DNA of 7,104 bases. It comes from Erysipelotrichaceae bacterium (GTDB lineage Bacteria; Bacillota_I; Bacilli_A; Erysipelotrichales; Erysipelotrichaceae). Where the stretch lies: assembly GCA_024681275.1 (NCBI GenBank), contig JAILBD010000068.1, positions 1 to 7,104 on the forward strand, in the 5' to 3' direction. Positions 7,035 through 7,104 of this stretch are shown here, piece by piece. The notes under the pieces were generated by a model. That model was not told the origin of the DNA. It was given only the letters and a program-made list of their open reading frames with translations, and did no database searches. Within the stretch, counting starts at the first letter, position 1; the number at the start of each line of letters is the position of its first letter. Both the position numbers and the translations under genes were made by a program.

Positions 7035-7104
7035 CAGTTCCTCCCCTTTCTCAGATTCGGGATCGAAAGCGACAACATGACGATGATCGCTGTGGCCAGC
7101 TTCA
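7034..7104 (-). CDS. C-terminal end of an ABC transporter permease (cut by window edge)
   Basis: The last 22 codons and the stop of a gene entering from beyond base 7104. The peptide KLATAIIVMLSLSIPNLRKG is the end of a hydrophobic segment followed by a basic tail, as in the COG4120 permeases partnered with COG1101 ATPases. The stop overlaps the ATPase start by one base, as expected for subunits of one transporter. The call rests on a short hydrophobic tail plus position, so the subfamily is inference. Confidence 0.7.
   Translation of the reverse strand, partial: KLATAIIVMLSLSIPNLRKGRN

Noticed and set aside
1..7104. CRISPR array, insertion sequence, tRNA or rRNA genes
   Set aside because: I saw no regularly spaced direct repeats, transposase motifs, terminal inverted repeats or tRNA-like cloverleaf segments on either strand.

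Overview
The window looks like chromosomal DNA from a low-to-moderate GC member of the Firmicutes. The gene content (single-chain glycyl-tRNA synthetase directly ahead of dnaG and rpoD, a COG2509-type flavoprotein, a CofE-like protein, a TrpXYZ-type ABC cassette) would suit an Erysipelotrichia-like lineage. That placement is inference from gene order and protein style, not a database match. I see no mobile element, CRISPR array, RNA gene or phage gene. Coding density is very high and no gap reaches 300 bases.

Left part (1-4916, all minus strand, read right to left): a tightly packed four-gene unit. It runs from a FAD-dependent dehydrogenase (3543-4916) through glycyl-tRNA synthetase glyQS (2153-3532) and DNA primase dnaG (426-2156) to the start of the primary sigma factor rpoD (1-426, cut by the window edge). 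Junctions are a 10-base gap, an ATGA overlap, and a stop codon lying inside a tandem ATGATG start. This is a version of the conserved macromolecular-synthesis cluster, linking translation, replication priming and transcription initiation, with a redox flavoprotein as its likely first gene.

Middle (4917-5020): a 104-base divergent intergenic region. It carries back-to-back candidate promoters for the flavoprotein operon (minus) and for a CofE-like gene (plus), each predicting a leader of only about 16 bases.

Right part: the plus-strand CofE-like gene (5021-6211) resembles the F420-0:gamma-glutamyl ligase family and stands alone. It converges on a minus-strand ABC ATPase (6240-7034), and the two share a compact hairpin terminator. 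The ATPase is preceded on its strand by the last 22 codons of a probable permease (7034-7104). The pair looks like the end of an uncharacterised substrate-binding-protein-dependent importer of the COG2984/COG4120/COG1101 (TrpXYZ-like) type.

Most of the window is housekeeping. The parts worth a second look are the orphan CofE-like protein, the four-cysteine motif in the flavoprotein, and the lysine-rich N-terminal extension of the sigma factor.
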